The notes below the pieces were generated by a model. That model made no database searches and had not been told where the DNA came from. It worked only from the letters and a program-made list of their open reading frames with translations. A stretch of DNA of 64,000 bases from Gemmata palustris. GTDB lineage: Bacteria > Planctomycetota > Planctomycetia > Gemmatales > Gemmataceae. A program made the position numbers and the translations under genes. This document shows, piece by piece, positions 1 through 8,990 of the stretch (its first letter is position 1; every line of letters starts with the position of its first letter). The stretch spans positions 6,649,299 through 6,713,298 of the forward strand of contig NZ_JAGKQQ010000001.1 in NCBI RefSeq assembly GCF_017939745.1, read 5' to 3'.

Positions 1-195
1 GGCGGGGGCGGCCGGGTGCAGTGCGACCAGCAGCACCGGCCGCTCGTCGCCGTCGCGCACGACGTGCGCGTCCAGCACCGCGTCACCGATGCCCTCGAAC
101 CAGACGGCGGCGCGCGCCAACCAGTCACGGGCTTCGGTGCGCGATAAGCGCTCCGCAAGGTCGAGTTGGCCGGTAAGAGACAGAACGATCGACAT
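1..195 (-). CDS. Hypothetical protein, N-terminal fragment (gene runs off the window)
   Basis: Only the first 65 codons lie in the window. The ATG is the reverse complement of bases 193-195, and the frame stays open to base 1 with the high third-position G+C of its neighbours. The protein starts MSIVLSLTGQLDLAERL and continues with a helical, Arg/Ala-rich stretch, then a strand-like stretch RPVLLVALHP. No signal peptide or known motif is visible. It lies 97 bp downstream of the kinase gene on the same strand and could share its transcript. I do not recognise the family. Confidence 0.6.
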   Translation of the reverse strand, partial: MSIVLSLTGQLDLAERLSRTEARDWLARAAVWFEGIGDAVLDAHVVRDGDERPVLLVALHPAAPA

Positions 196-292
196 GCGGG
201 CAGACCCGCTCCGTCATGGGAACGAGAGGAATCCTTCGCTCGGTCAGTGTACGAAGGTGCGCGGGAGGGGGGAAGGGACGTTACGGGGCAGA

Positions 293-1792
293 TCAGTCGG
301 CGTCCGGCGCCGGATCGTCCGCGGCACCGTTTTGGGAGAGCTCGTTCAGGGTGCGCAATAACTGCTTCATCGTCACGCCGGGGTCGACCAGGACCGCCCC
401 GTGCGCGTGCGCGCGGGCCTGGGCCTTCCAGTTCGCCTGGTCCGGCCCGAGGATCAGGATCGCGCCGACCTCCATGCCCGCGTTGTCGGCGGCGCGGAGC
501 ACGTCGTTGAACGCGGTCACCCCCTCGCGGCCCACCGTTCGCGCGTCGATGATGAGCGCGTGGTACCCCTGCTGCTGGTACCGCTTCACGGCCTGTCCGG
601 GGTCGATCGTGAGCACCACCCGGTACCCCTCGGCCTTGAACCGGTCGCGGAATGCGTCCTGGAGCTTCTGGTTCTGCTCGACCACGAACAGCGTCTTCGG
701 GCCGACCGGCCCCCGCGCCTGGCCGGGTCCGGTCGTGAGGTCCGCGCGGCACGCCTGCAGCGCCTCGACCAGTTGCGTCGGGGTCTGGAACCGCTGGGCC
801 GGCTCGAACGCGAGCATTTTGGCGAGCAGGCGCATGAGCGGGGGCGTGATCCCGAGCCCGGGACCGTTCTGGCGCAGCGTGTCCTCCACGTCCATGTACC
901 GGCGGGCCTGCATGCGCGCCTGCCGGTCCTTCGTCACCGGCATGATCGGCTGCCCGGTGAGGCACTCGTAAAGAACCGAGCCGAGGAAATAAATGTCGCT
1001 CCGCACGTCCCCGGCCTTTTGACCGGTCGCCTTTTCGAGACCGGCGTAATCGACCGTGCGGTCCACGGCCACGTCGTCGTCGCGGTCGTCCTGGCGCTGG
1101 AGGTGAACGGACGACCCCTGACTGATCTCGGCGAGCCCGTAGTCCACGAGCTTCGCCTGCCCGGTCGAGACCGCGATCAGGATGTTCGTCGGTTTGATGT
1201 CGCGGTGGGTCAGCCCGCGCGCCTGAGAGTACGCGAGCCCCTGCGCGCACTCGTCCATGATGCGGAGCGTTTCGTCGGCGGTGAGCTTCTTCCGCGCCTG
1301 GAGCAGGTCGCGCAGGTTCCCGCCCTCGACGAACTCCATCACGATGAAGTGCTGGCCGGTCTTCGAGTCCTGGTTCACCGCGAGGACGGACACGATGTTC
1401 GGGTGCCGGATGGTCAGCCCGAGCTTCCCTTCCCGCTGGAACAGTTCGACCTTTTGCTTGTCGATCGTCCACTTGTTGCGGAGCACCTTCACTGCGACGA
1501 CCTGCCCGGTGCGCGGGTCGTCCCCGCGGTAAACGCGCCCGAAACTGCCCGACGCGATCTTGTACAGGAGCCGGTACCCGCCCAGGAAGTAGCCGTCGAG
1601 GTCGCCCTTGAGCAGCTTGTTCCCCTGCCAGGGCGTGAGGTGGCGCTTGCGCTCCAGCAACCGCACCATGTCGGTGGCCGGGGCCTTCTTGTCGCCCAGT
1701 TCGTCGAGCCCGTCTCGTATTTGATCGGGGGCAACCAGGCCGAGACGGAGGGCCAGTTGGCCGATTCCAGAGGCATCGAGGTTAACAGCCAT
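293..1792 (-). CDS. Serine/threonine protein kinase with C-terminal receiver-like domain
   Basis: A predicted cytoplasmic protein kinase of 499 residues. Residues 1-75 form an all-helical N-terminal region that also precedes two other kinases in this window. The kinase domain spans about 76-345: a Gly-rich loop SGSFGRV at 81-87, the ATP-binding Lys102 (VAVKVL), and the catalytic loop HRDIKPTN at 196-203. The Mg-binding motif reads DYG at 217-219 instead of DFG, and the APE region reads YAGLE at 249-253. Residues 366-485 have the strand/helix rhythm of a response-regulator receiver and keep one candidate Asp (D416). The paired acids after strand 1 read EQ (372-373), and the usual strand-5 Lys is replaced by Asp470. 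I use the ATG at 1792; an in-frame TTG lies five codons upstream. There is no transmembrane segment, unlike the kinases near 36 kb. The substrate is unknown. Confidence 0.9.
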   Translation of the reverse strand: MAVNLDASGIGQLALRLGLVAPDQIRDGLDELGDKKAPATDMVRLLERKRHLTPWQGNKLLKGDLDGYFLGGYRLLYKIASGSFGRVYRGDDPRTGQVVAVKVLRNKWTIDKQKVELFQREGKLGLTIRHPNIVSVLAVNQDSKTGQHFIVMEFVEGGNLRDLLQARKKLTADETLRIMDECAQGLAYSQARGLTHRDIKPTNILIAVSTGQAKLVDYGLAEISQGSSVHLQRQDDRDDDVAVDRTVDYAGLEKATGQKAGDVRSDIYFLGSVLYECLTGQPIMPVTKDRQARMQARRYMDVEDTLRQNGPGLGITPPLMRLLAKMLAFEPAQRFQTPTQLVEALQACRADLTTGPGQARGPVGPKTLFVVEQNQKLQDAFRDRFKAEGYRVVLTIDPGQAVKRYQQQGYHALIIDARTVGREGVTAFNDVLRAADNAGMEVGAILILGPDQANWKAQARAHAHGAVLVDPGVTMKQLLRTLNELSQNGAADDPAPDAD

Positions 1793-2139
1793 ACCCGCCA
1801 GCGACAATTAGATGAAGGGATCGGGGGCGCGATCGCCGGATGTGAATACCTTACCACCCGCGCGCCGGGCACGCAACCATGAGGGTCAGCAGTCGGAAGC
1901 AAGAGGCGGGCCAAAACGGGCTCGCAACACACGGAAGGCGCCCGGCGCGGGCCGCGATTCGGCACCCGCTGGGCGGTTTCACTCTAATTCCCGTTATCTG
2001 ATTTTTGTCGTCTCCCATTTAACTTCCGCCCCGGGTCCGAATTCCGCGCTCCGCTTGCGGTTGACCCGCCCCCCGACCGTCGCTATTGCCCGGATTCATT
2101 CCGTGACTAAATCGCCGCCCGTTGCGGGCCGGGGGAAAC
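1793..2139. other. Divergent intergenic region, no gene recognised
   Basis: 347 bp separate the divergent kinase and lipoprotein genes, so promoters for both should lie here. A locally A+T-richer patch around 1984-2024 is the best place to look for them, but I see no convincing -35/-10 pair. ORFs crossing it lack a ribosome-binding site and family resemblance and are taken as chance. Confidence 0.5.
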
Positions 2140-3084
2140 GTGTACCGGGCACTGACGATCGCCGTCGCGGCCTCCGCGGCCCTGCTGCCGACCGGGTGTG
2201 CCAATATGTGGGACGCGGTTACCAGCCGAAAGTTCCGCGACGCACCGTTCAAGACCGTGGGCAAGGTGATTTCGCCCGAAGACCCGGTCGTGGTGCTGCG
2301 GGCCGACCCGCCGCGCTCCGGCGACGAGCGGGCAAAGGCCATGCACCGGCTCAAGGAGCCGGCAGTTAATAAGGGCACGCAGGAGGACCAGGACCAGATC
2401 CTCGAGATCCTCACGCGGTCCGCGACGACCGACCCCAGCCCCGTGCTGCGGTTCGCGGCCATTGAAGCGCTCGGCCGGTTCGAGGACGCGCGCGTGACCG
2501 CGGCCCTGATGACGGCGTACCAGACGGCCGACGGCTTATCGGAAGCCGAACGCACGCGCCCGAGCGGGCCGGACCCGTTGACGGTCATTCCGGTCGGTGG
2601 CGGCGCGAGCGCGAACCGCGCGCCGACGCGCACCGGTGTGGACCCGGGGATGCCGCTCAAGGGGCCGGCGGGCTACGCCCCGGACACGGTCTCGGCACTG
2701 CGGTGTCGGTGCCTGGAGTCGCTCGGCGGCACGCACAAACCGGAAGCGGCTCGGTTCCTCGCCACCGTCACGGGCGCAGCCGGCCCGGACACCGTGGTGC
2801 CCGGGAGCGACGACCCGGAGATCCGTCAAGCCGCGGTCCGCGGGTTGAGCAACTGCCGCCAACCGGACGCGGTCGTCGCGCTCGCACAAGTGCTCAAACA
2901 GGAAGCCGGCAAGGATGTGATTCTGGCTCGGCAGTCTCACGCGGGGCTCGTGAAACTGACCGGTAAGCAACTCCCTCCGGACCCGGAGAAGTGGGACGGG
3001 GTCGTTCAAGCCGGGGTCGTCATCGCCCCCGAACCGACCCGAATCGAGAGCGCCATTCAGAACGCGGTCTTCTGGAAGAAGTAG
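2140..3084 (+). CDS. HEAT-repeat lipoprotein
   Basis: A predicted membrane-anchored lipoprotein of 314 residues. I choose the GTG at 2140, which follows a purine-rich GGGGGA and gives a standard lipoprotein signal: a hydrophobic stretch then a lipobox LPTGC with Cys20 as the lipidation site. An in-frame TTG at 2122 is the alternative. Helical repeat units resembling HEAT/PBS repeats occur at about residues 75-115 (VLRFAAIEALGRFED) and 185-275 (EIRQAAVRGLSNCRQPDAV), separated by a proline/glycine-rich linker. Such repeats normally act as protein-binding scaffolds; the partner is unknown. A long inverted repeat follows the stop codon. Confidence 0.8.
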   Translation: MYRALTIAVAASAALLPTGCANMWDAVTSRKFRDAPFKTVGKVISPEDPVVVLRADPPRSGDERAKAMHRLKEPAVNKGTQEDQDQILEILTRSATTDPSPVLRFAAIEALGRFEDARVTAALMTAYQTADGLSEAERTRPSGPDPLTVIPVGGGASANRAPTRTGVDPGMPLKGPAGYAPDTVSALRCRCLESLGGTHKPEAARFLATVTGAAGPDTVVPGSDDPEIRQAAVRGLSNCRQPDAVVALAQVLKQEAGKDVILARQSHAGLVKLTGKQLPPDPEKWDGVVQAGVVIAPEPTRIESAIQNAVFWKK

Positions 3085-3420
3085 TTCACTTCGCTGCGCT
3101 GTCAAAAGTCGTAAGGTCGAAGGTCGTAAAGTCGAACCCCAATGGGCGGGTCTCCGACTTTACGACCCTCGACCTTACGACTTTTGACGCATCTGAAACG
3201 ATTTTGCCGAATGAATCGAATTACCGGTTTGGGCAAGCGTCGGGTACGATGGTAGGGCCGGGGGCGCGGGCAAGTGCCACGGGTTCCGACGATTCGGCCG
3301 ACTGCGCCGGAAAAGCGTCGAAAAATCGTTCCGCCCCGGCGCGGCTCGCCCCAACAACGGTTAACATCTCACGATACGCGCTCGCGGCCCGCGGCCACTC
3401 GCACGCACGGAGCAGCCTCC
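3085..3420. other. Intergenic region holding an inverted repeat, no gene recognised
   Basis: 336 bp between two genes on the same strand. The first third is occupied by the inverted repeat at 3101-3188. The remainder (3190-3420) presumably carries the promoter and leader of the large downstream gene. I could not fix a promoter, and ORFs through it have no supporting ribosome-binding site. Confidence 0.5.
3101..3188. repeat. Long intergenic inverted repeat built of a repeated word
   Basis: The left arm 3101-3134 and right arm 3155-3188 are reverse complements at 33 of 34 positions, with a 20-bp spacer. Each arm is composed of short variants of one word (GTCGTAAGGTCG, GTCGTAAAGTCG), so it is both internally repetitive and palindromic. 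It follows the lipoprotein stop codon by 16 bp. It could act as a transcription terminator or 3'-end stabiliser, but it has no downstream T-run and is much longer than a normal terminator. Confidence 0.9.
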
Positions 3421-6400
3421 ATGTCGAATCCCAACGATCCGAAGCAGCCGACGCCCCCCCACCAACCCGACCCGAACGCGCAAAACCCTCAATCCGAGGC
3501 GCCCCCGGAGGGCGGGTACCGGAGCGGCGGGTCGTCGTTCGAGTTTCAGTTGCCGGACGAGGGCGGCGAGTTGCTGCCGATCCCGGAACCGGATGCCGGC
3601 ACAAGCGGAACGGACTTCGCGCTGCCGCCGCTCCCGGGCGCTGCGCCGGGGTCCAAGGGCTCGTTCGATTTCATTAACGTGCCCGGCAGTCGCGGCTCGT
3701 TCGGCGATTTCGGGCTCGAGCCGCCGCCGGCCGACAGCCCGAGCGGTCCGGGTTCGGCCGACGGCACGTTCCTGCTCCCGGACCTGCCGGCCGCGCCTAA
3801 TAGTGGCGATTCGGCCATTCTGTTCGACCCCGCGGCACCGCTCGCGGAGGCGACCTCGGCCGCGTTCGGGATGGAGCCGATCGAACCGACCAGCCTGCCG
3901 GACGTTTCGAGTTTGTACCCGCCGTCCGGTCCCGTGCTCAGCGCCCTCCCGGACATCCCGGCCCGGCCCCCGAGCAGCGCCGAGATCAACCTCGGTGCGT
4001 CCGGGGTGAACCTCGGAGGTATTCAGGCCGCGCCTATGACGGGCGACTCGTCCGCGGGCTTCGGGGGGCCGCTCCCGATTCCCCCCGGGAGCGAGTCGAT
4101 CGAAATTCCGGTCGCGGGCCTGTCATCCGTCGCGCCCGAGAGCGGGAAACCGCCCGCCGGCTCGGACCCCGACATTTTCGGGTTGGACGAACTGCCCCTG
4201 GCCGATTTCGACCCGGACAGCATATCCGAACTGGACCGCGTGCGGCCCGCACCCGGGGCGTCGAAAGAGGGCGACTCGGCAGTCGCGCTCGGCGCCCTCG
4301 CACCGACCACGGACCCCTCGTCGTTCTCCCTCGGTTCGGTCGAACTGCCGGTCGCGGAACTGGTGCCCGACGAGATCGGGTCCGGACCGGGCGGTTCGTC
4401 GGGTAGCGTCCCGGACGTGAAGAGCCTGTTCCCGACCGGGGCCGGTTCTTCGGGTTCGACGCCGGCGCTCCCGTCCGTTGTACCCGCGGCCCCGACCCAC
4501 CAGCGCGGCGGGTCGTCGTTCGAGTTCCAACTCCCGGAGGGGGTGGACTCGGTCAGTGATTTGCCGCCGATCCCGGGACCGGACGCCAACGATTCCAACA
4601 CGCACTCGGCCCTACCGCCCAAGCCGATCGCGCGCCCGGTTGATACTTCGTTCGACTTCATCAACATTTCAAGTGCCTCGCGCTCGTTCGCCAGCATCGA
4701 CTTTGAAGGCAAGGTGATCGCGCCCGCCGAGGGCGTCTCACCGGCCCCCGCCGCGCCCGTGGCCGACTCGAAGGTGCCGTTAGGCGCCTCGGACCCGGTG
4801 CATCCGGTCAAACCCGCGTCCGGGTGGCTCGATTCGGGTACGCCCCCCGCGGAAGACGTTCCGGCGGCCGAAGCCGTCGACGGGTCGAACGTCTTCGCCG
4901 GAGCACCCGTTCCGCCGGCCGAGCCGGTGGAGCTCGCGAACGAATTCTTCGACGCCGAACTGGAGATCGAAGCTCCGCCCCCTGCCGAGTCGGGGGCGGC
5001 CTCCGATGTCGCGCTCACGTTCGACCCGCCGACGGACGACAGCACCATGCGGGACGGTGGAATCAGCGACCTGCCCGTGGCCGCCGAGTTCGCGGACGCG
5101 GACAGCGGGACCGGGCTCCTCAACCCAGAGCGGTCGGACGCCGAGTCGATCCACGACATGCCTTCGCCGATTCCGGACAACCCGCTGTTCGATTCCGCTA
5201 CCCTCGCGCACGCGCCCGACCTGCCCGGAGATCCGGGTGCGGACGCCACCGACTACGGCGCGCCGCCGACCTACGACGCCGATGCGTCCAGCATCCTCGG
5301 CGATTTCACCGAGGGGCCGCACGGACCGCAGGACGAGTCCTCGGTGCGCGTGGAGGCCCCCGGCGTAGAGCGGACGCTCACCACCGGGCCGGTCGACGGT
5401 GCATTCGACCTGACCGTGTCCGACGAACCGGTCCCGGCCGGGCTGTTCGACGAGGCCGAAGATTCCAACGATTGGCGAGATCAGAGCGGGTCGAACCTGC
5501 TCGACCAGGACCACACCGCGGTGGACTTCGACCTGGAGGATTTGGCCGAACAGGGTAAGTCGAAGAACGGGGGGCCGCCGTCGCTCTCGTCGGCCCCGTC
5601 GAGCATCTTCTCCGGGCTGAAATCCCCGATCACTGGTTCGAGCGATCCAGTTGCCCCGCCGCCCGTCGAGGTGACCGAAGATCCGGCGGACGCGGTGGAG
5701 TTCACGGACTTCCCCGAGTTGAACGCAACGGTCGTGCGCCCCCCGGCCGACGATCTGGCCCAGGATCTGAGCTCGGCGAACTTTGAGTTGCCCGAACTGC
5801 CGGACACGGGAGAAGCGGACGGTTCCGTCGATTGGAGCGACGCGGCGCTGGCCGCGGACGAGAACGCGACGCGCGCTACGCCCGACGGGGTATCCCTGTC
5901 CGCGATCCTGCGGGGCGAACTGCCGGACGATTCGGCCGAGATGCCCACGCGGAACACGGGTTCGCTCGCGCCGTCCTCGACCGACCCTACTCGCGAGCCG
6001 GTCGTCAGTGTGGACTGGCTGTCCGGGTCCGCCGAGGGGTCCGCGGTTTCGGAACCGGTGAAAAGCAAACCGGGAACCAAGGAGAAGGGGAAAGACAAGG
6101 AGAAAGCGAAGGACAAAGAGCGAAAGGCTGTGGCCGCCCCACCGCCCCCGCCGAGCAAGACCAAACCCAGTAAAGGCAGCGACGCGGGGACGGGTTCGGG
6201 TACCAGTCCCGTTGTGCCCGAAAAGAAGGCCAAGCCCGCGAAAAAGGCCGGAAGCGGCATGGCCGCGGGGCTGCTCATCGGCGCACTGGCGGCCGGTGGT
6301 GCTTGGGCCGGGGTCTACTTCGGCGGCGTGATTCCGAACGAGAAAAAGGCGCAGTTCGTTCCCGGCGGACCTCCCGGCGGCCCGGTGGGACCGAGCGGTC

Positions 6401-8691
6401 CTGGTGGGCCGTTCGGACCCGGTGGACCGGGCGGCCCGCCCGGAGGGTTCCCACCCGTTCAAGCGACCGTGGACCCGCAAGCCGCGTTCGCGGCCGGGGA
6501 CACCGCGACGGCCCTCGAACACTTCAAGAGCAGCCCACCTGCCAGTACGGTCGAGAAGGCGAGTTCCGGTCCCATTCGGGTGTTCGCACGGGTGCAGGCG
6601 CTCAAAGATGGGTCCACCGTCCCGGCCGACGACGCGGACCTGAAGACCGCGCGTGAGGAGCTCGATGCCGTGCTCGCCGACGTGCCGGCGCTCGCGGAGC
6701 CGGGCGGCGTGAAGCGGGCGGTGAAGGCCGCGGTCGCGCTGGGCGTTTCACACGAGATCGCGGGCGACACCAAAACCGCACGCAAGGTGTACACCGACGC
6801 GATGGGCAAGTACCCCGCGTACAAGTCCACCTTCGAGGCACTCCTCGACAAACTCAACGCGCTCGAAGCACCGAGCCCCTCGGGTGCCTCCCGGCGCCTC
6901 GAACCGGCCGACGCGGAACGCATCCTCTTCGCGTCCACGCTGCTGCTCCAGGACGCCCCGAAGAACGAGGAGCCCGAACCGGGCGTGTTCTACTGGAAGG
7001 CCGTGAACCTCGCGGCCGGTGGAAAGTACACTGAAGCCGTCGATCAGATCGCGAAGGCGAAGGCCGCACACGCGGCCCGGGCGAAGGCGAGCGCCGGGCG
7101 CGGGCTGAACCCGCTCTCCGACCCGCTCGAACAGATCTTCACGCGCTCCTGCGACGAACTCAAAGCGTACTGGGAGCTGCGCGGGTCCATTTACGGTAAC
7201 CCCGCACTGGCCGCGACGATCAAAAAAGACGGGCTCGCGAAGGCGCTCGAGAAGCTTCTGGGCGCCGAGAAGGACGTGACCGCCGCACGCGACATGGTCA
7301 CAAAGCTCACGGGCGAGGTCGCGAAGCTCGACAAGGAAGCGAAGACCGCCGAGAAGGGGAAGACCGAGGCCGAGGAGAAACTGAAGACCGCCGCGGTTGA
7401 CCTGAAGGCCGCCGAGAAGAAGCTTGACACCGCGATGGCGGAGCTGAAGACCGCCGAGAAGGACGTCAAGGACCAGAAGGACGTGCTCGCCTCGCTGGTG
7501 GAGGCGCTGAAACCCGTGACGCCGATCCCGGACAAGTGGGGACCGGCGGACGTGCTCGCGGCGACGAAGTCCGTGGCGTCGCGCGTAACCGGGCCGGACC
7601 TGAAGGCACTTGTACCCAATTCGATGGTCGCCATCGGCGGGGGCGGGTTGGCCACCGGCCAGTTGCTCGACATCGCCGACCGGCTCAACAAGGCCGAAGC
7701 CGCGACGAAGGCCGTGACCGCCAAACTCGAAACGGAAACGAAGCGCCTCACCGAGAAGTACGACACCGACACCAAGAAGCTCAAGGACGACCACGGTGTC
7801 GCGCTGAAGAAGCTGACCGACGACTACGCGGCCGAGGCGAAGAAACTCAAGGACGGCAGCGCAGAGGAACTCAAGAAGCTCGCCGACAAGTACGCGATCG
7901 ATGCGAAGAAGTTGACCGACGAGCACACCGCGGCCGTCATCAAGTTGAACGAAACGCACGCGGTCGCGTTGAAGGAAGAACAGGCCCGGACCGAAGCGGA
8001 GAAGAAAAAGTTCGCGCTGCGCGAGATCGAGTTCCAGAAGCAGTTGGTCAACGCGGTCACGCCCGGGCAGGTGATGGACATTTGGCTGCCCGTTCTGACC
8101 GAACTGCGGCGCCCGGCCGACAGCGCGCCCGCACTGGCCGCGGCCGAAAAAGCGATTACGGGATCGGTCCCCGACTCCGAGGACGCGGCGAAGGCCCGCA
8201 CGGTGGCTGGCACGGCGTACCTGATTAACGGCGATCTGGCGAACGCCAAAGAAATGTTCCAGGCGGCTCGTCGCAGTCCGGCTTACAAGACCGCAGCGGG
8301 CAAACCCTGGGCACGGGCCGCGGATCAGGGGTTGGAAGCGGTGACCGATCCGGTCGCGCAGTACCGCCAGCCGGTTGTGTCCCGGGTCACCGACCCGAAG
8401 GCCGCCGCGGTGTCACTGGACGCGGGCATCGCGGCCTACAAAGCCGGGCGCTTCGATGTGGCGGTGAAGGCGCTGCTCGATGCCACGAAGAACGACCCCA
8501 CCGATCCGGTCGCGTGGTACTTCCTGGGTGCGACCCGCTGGGCACTGGGTGAGGACGAGCAAGCGAAGAAAGACTTCGCTCAAGGCGCCGAACGCGAACG
8601 GGCGTCACTGTTGCCGAACCGCACGCTGAGTGCGGCCCTCGCGCCGATCCAGGGGCCGGGCCGCGACGCGGTCGACCGCGCGCGGCCGTAA
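3421..8691 (+). CDS. Very large single-pass membrane protein with low-complexity N-terminus, coiled coil and TPR
   Basis: A 1756-residue protein started at the ATG at 3421; the frame extends upstream but without a better start. Residues 1-900 are Pro/Ser/Asp-rich, acidic and probably disordered. They contain a duplicated module: GGSSFEFQLP at 36-45 and 363-372, each followed about 45 residues later by SFDFIN (81-86 and 410-415). A Lys-rich segment leads to one transmembrane helix at about 948-967. After it come a Gly/Pro-rich linker (about 980-1010) and helical TPR-like repeats. Lys/Glu/Ala-rich coiled coil lies at about 1278-1365 and 1424-1540, and another TPR-like block at about 1665-1745. 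The basic segment before the helix suggests N-in topology with the helical part outside, which is inference. No enzyme motif is visible; a structural or scaffolding envelope role is the most that can be said. Confidence 0.85.
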   Translation: MSNPNDPKQPTPPHQPDPNAQNPQSEAPPEGGYRSGGSSFEFQLPDEGGELLPIPEPDAGTSGTDFALPPLPGAAPGSKGSFDFINVPGSRGSFGDFGLEPPPADSPSGPGSADGTFLLPDLPAAPNSGDSAILFDPAAPLAEATSAAFGMEPIEPTSLPDVSSLYPPSGPVLSALPDIPARPPSSAEINLGASGVNLGGIQAAPMTGDSSAGFGGPLPIPPGSESIEIPVAGLSSVAPESGKPPAGSDPDIFGLDELPLADFDPDSISELDRVRPAPGASKEGDSAVALGALAPTTDPSSFSLGSVELPVAELVPDEIGSGPGGSSGSVPDVKSLFPTGAGSSGSTPALPSVVPAAPTHQRGGSSFEFQLPEGVDSVSDLPPIPGPDANDSNTHSALPPKPIARPVDTSFDFINISSASRSFASIDFEGKVIAPAEGVSPAPAAPVADSKVPLGASDPVHPVKPASGWLDSGTPPAEDVPAAEAVDGSNVFAGAPVPPAEPVELANEFFDAELEIEAPPPAESGAASDVALTFDPPTDDSTMRDGGISDLPVAAEFADADSGTGLLNPERSDAESIHDMPSPIPDNPLFDSATLAHAPDLPGDPGADATDYGAPPTYDADASSILGDFTEGPHGPQDESSVRVEAPGVERTLTTGPVDGAFDLTVSDEPVPAGLFDEAEDSNDWRDQSGSNLLDQDHTAVDFDLEDLAEQGKSKNGGPPSLSSAPSSIFSGLKSPITGSSDPVAPPPVEVTEDPADAVEFTDFPELNATVVRPPADDLAQDLSSANFELPELPDTGEADGSVDWSDAALAADENATRATPDGVSLSAILRGELPDDSAEMPTRNTGSLAPSSTDPTREPVVSVDWLSGSAEGSAVSEPVKSKPGTKEKGKDKEKAKDKERKAVAAPPPPPSKTKPSKGSDAGTGSGTSPVVPEKKAKPAKKAGSGMAAGLLIGALAAGGAWAGVYFGGVIPNEKKAQFVPGGPPGGPVGPSGPGGPFGPGGPGGPPGGFPPVQATVDPQAAFAAGDTATALEHFKSSPPASTVEKASSGPIRVFARVQALKDGSTVPADDADLKTAREELDAVLADVPALAEPGGVKRAVKAAVALGVSHEIAGDTKTARKVYTDAMGKYPAYKSTFEALLDKLNALEAPSPSGASRRLEPADAERILFASTLLLQDAPKNEEPEPGVFYWKAVNLAAGGKYTEAVDQIAKAKAAHAARAKASAGRGLNPLSDPLEQIFTRSCDELKAYWELRGSIYGNPALAATIKKDGLAKALEKLLGAEKDVTAARDMVTKLTGEVAKLDKEAKTAEKGKTEAEEKLKTAAVDLKAAEKKLDTAMAELKTAEKDVKDQKDVLASLVEALKPVTPIPDKWGPADVLAATKSVASRVTGPDLKALVPNSMVAIGGGGLATGQLLDIADRLNKAEAATKAVTAKLETETKRLTEKYDTDTKKLKDDHGVALKKLTDDYAAEAKKLKDGSAEELKKLADKYAIDAKKLTDEHTAAVIKLNETHAVALKEEQARTEAEKKKFALREIEFQKQLVNAVTPGQVMDIWLPVLTELRRPADSAPALAAAEKAITGSVPDSEDAAKARTVAGTAYLINGDLANAKEMFQAARRSPAYKTAAGKPWARAADQGLEAVTDPVAQYRQPVVSRVTDPKAAAVSLDAGIAAYKAGRFDVAVKALLDATKNDPTDPVAWYFLGATRWALGEDEQAKKDFAQGAERERASLLPNRTLSAALAPIQGPGRDAVDRARP

Positions 8692-8698
8692 ACCGAAG

Positions 8699-8764
8699 AA
8701 TAACGGCGCAAGCCACGGGGCCGGAACTCGCAAGGGTTCCGGCCCCGTGGCTTGCGCCGTTATT
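8699..8764. repeat. Perfect 29-bp inverted repeat, probable bidirectional terminator
   Basis: The arms 8699-8727 and 8736-8764 are perfect reverse complements over 29 bp with an 8-bp loop. The element begins 7 bp after the stop of the large membrane protein and faces the convergent ABC permease. It can form a very stable hairpin on either strand, flanked by AATAA/TTATT. Terminator function is likely from position, though the arms are unusually long. Confidence 0.85.
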
Positions 8765-8861
8765 CTCCCCAAGTCACCGGCGAACCGCGCCCACAAGGGC
8801 GGTGTTGTTGGGCACTCCACTTACTTCTATCACCCTCGCGGGGCTACGAAGCATTCTCTTG

Positions 8862-8898
8862 TCTGATCCGTGTTATCGGCGTTATCCGCGGTTCTTCC
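8862..8898. repeat. Intergenic phrase shared with 14918-14956
   Basis: The segment beginning TCTGATCCGTGTTATCGG and ending ATCCGCGGTTCTTCC resembles the right arm of the inverted repeat near 14.9 kb (TCTTGATCCGCGTTAGCTG, then ATCCGTGGCTCTTCC). Here the partner arm is missing, so it looks like a half element or a degraded copy. The rest of 8765-8990 holds no gene that I can support. Confidence 0.6.
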
Positions 8899-8990
8899 TT
8901 TTTCTCACATAAAGAGTGCCACTACACCCGCTCCTTCGCGGTCCCGGCTCGTTGCACCGCTACGACAGGCCCGAAACGGGACTAACGCTC

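Noticed and set aside
3101-3188. CRISPR repeat or phage attachment site
   Set aside because: There are no regularly spaced direct repeats with unique spacers, no cas genes and no integrase; the structure is an inverted repeat.
4780-6522. 580-codon minus-strand frame inside the large membrane protein gene
   Set aside because: Arg/Gly-rich shadow of the sense gene; no start context and no family.
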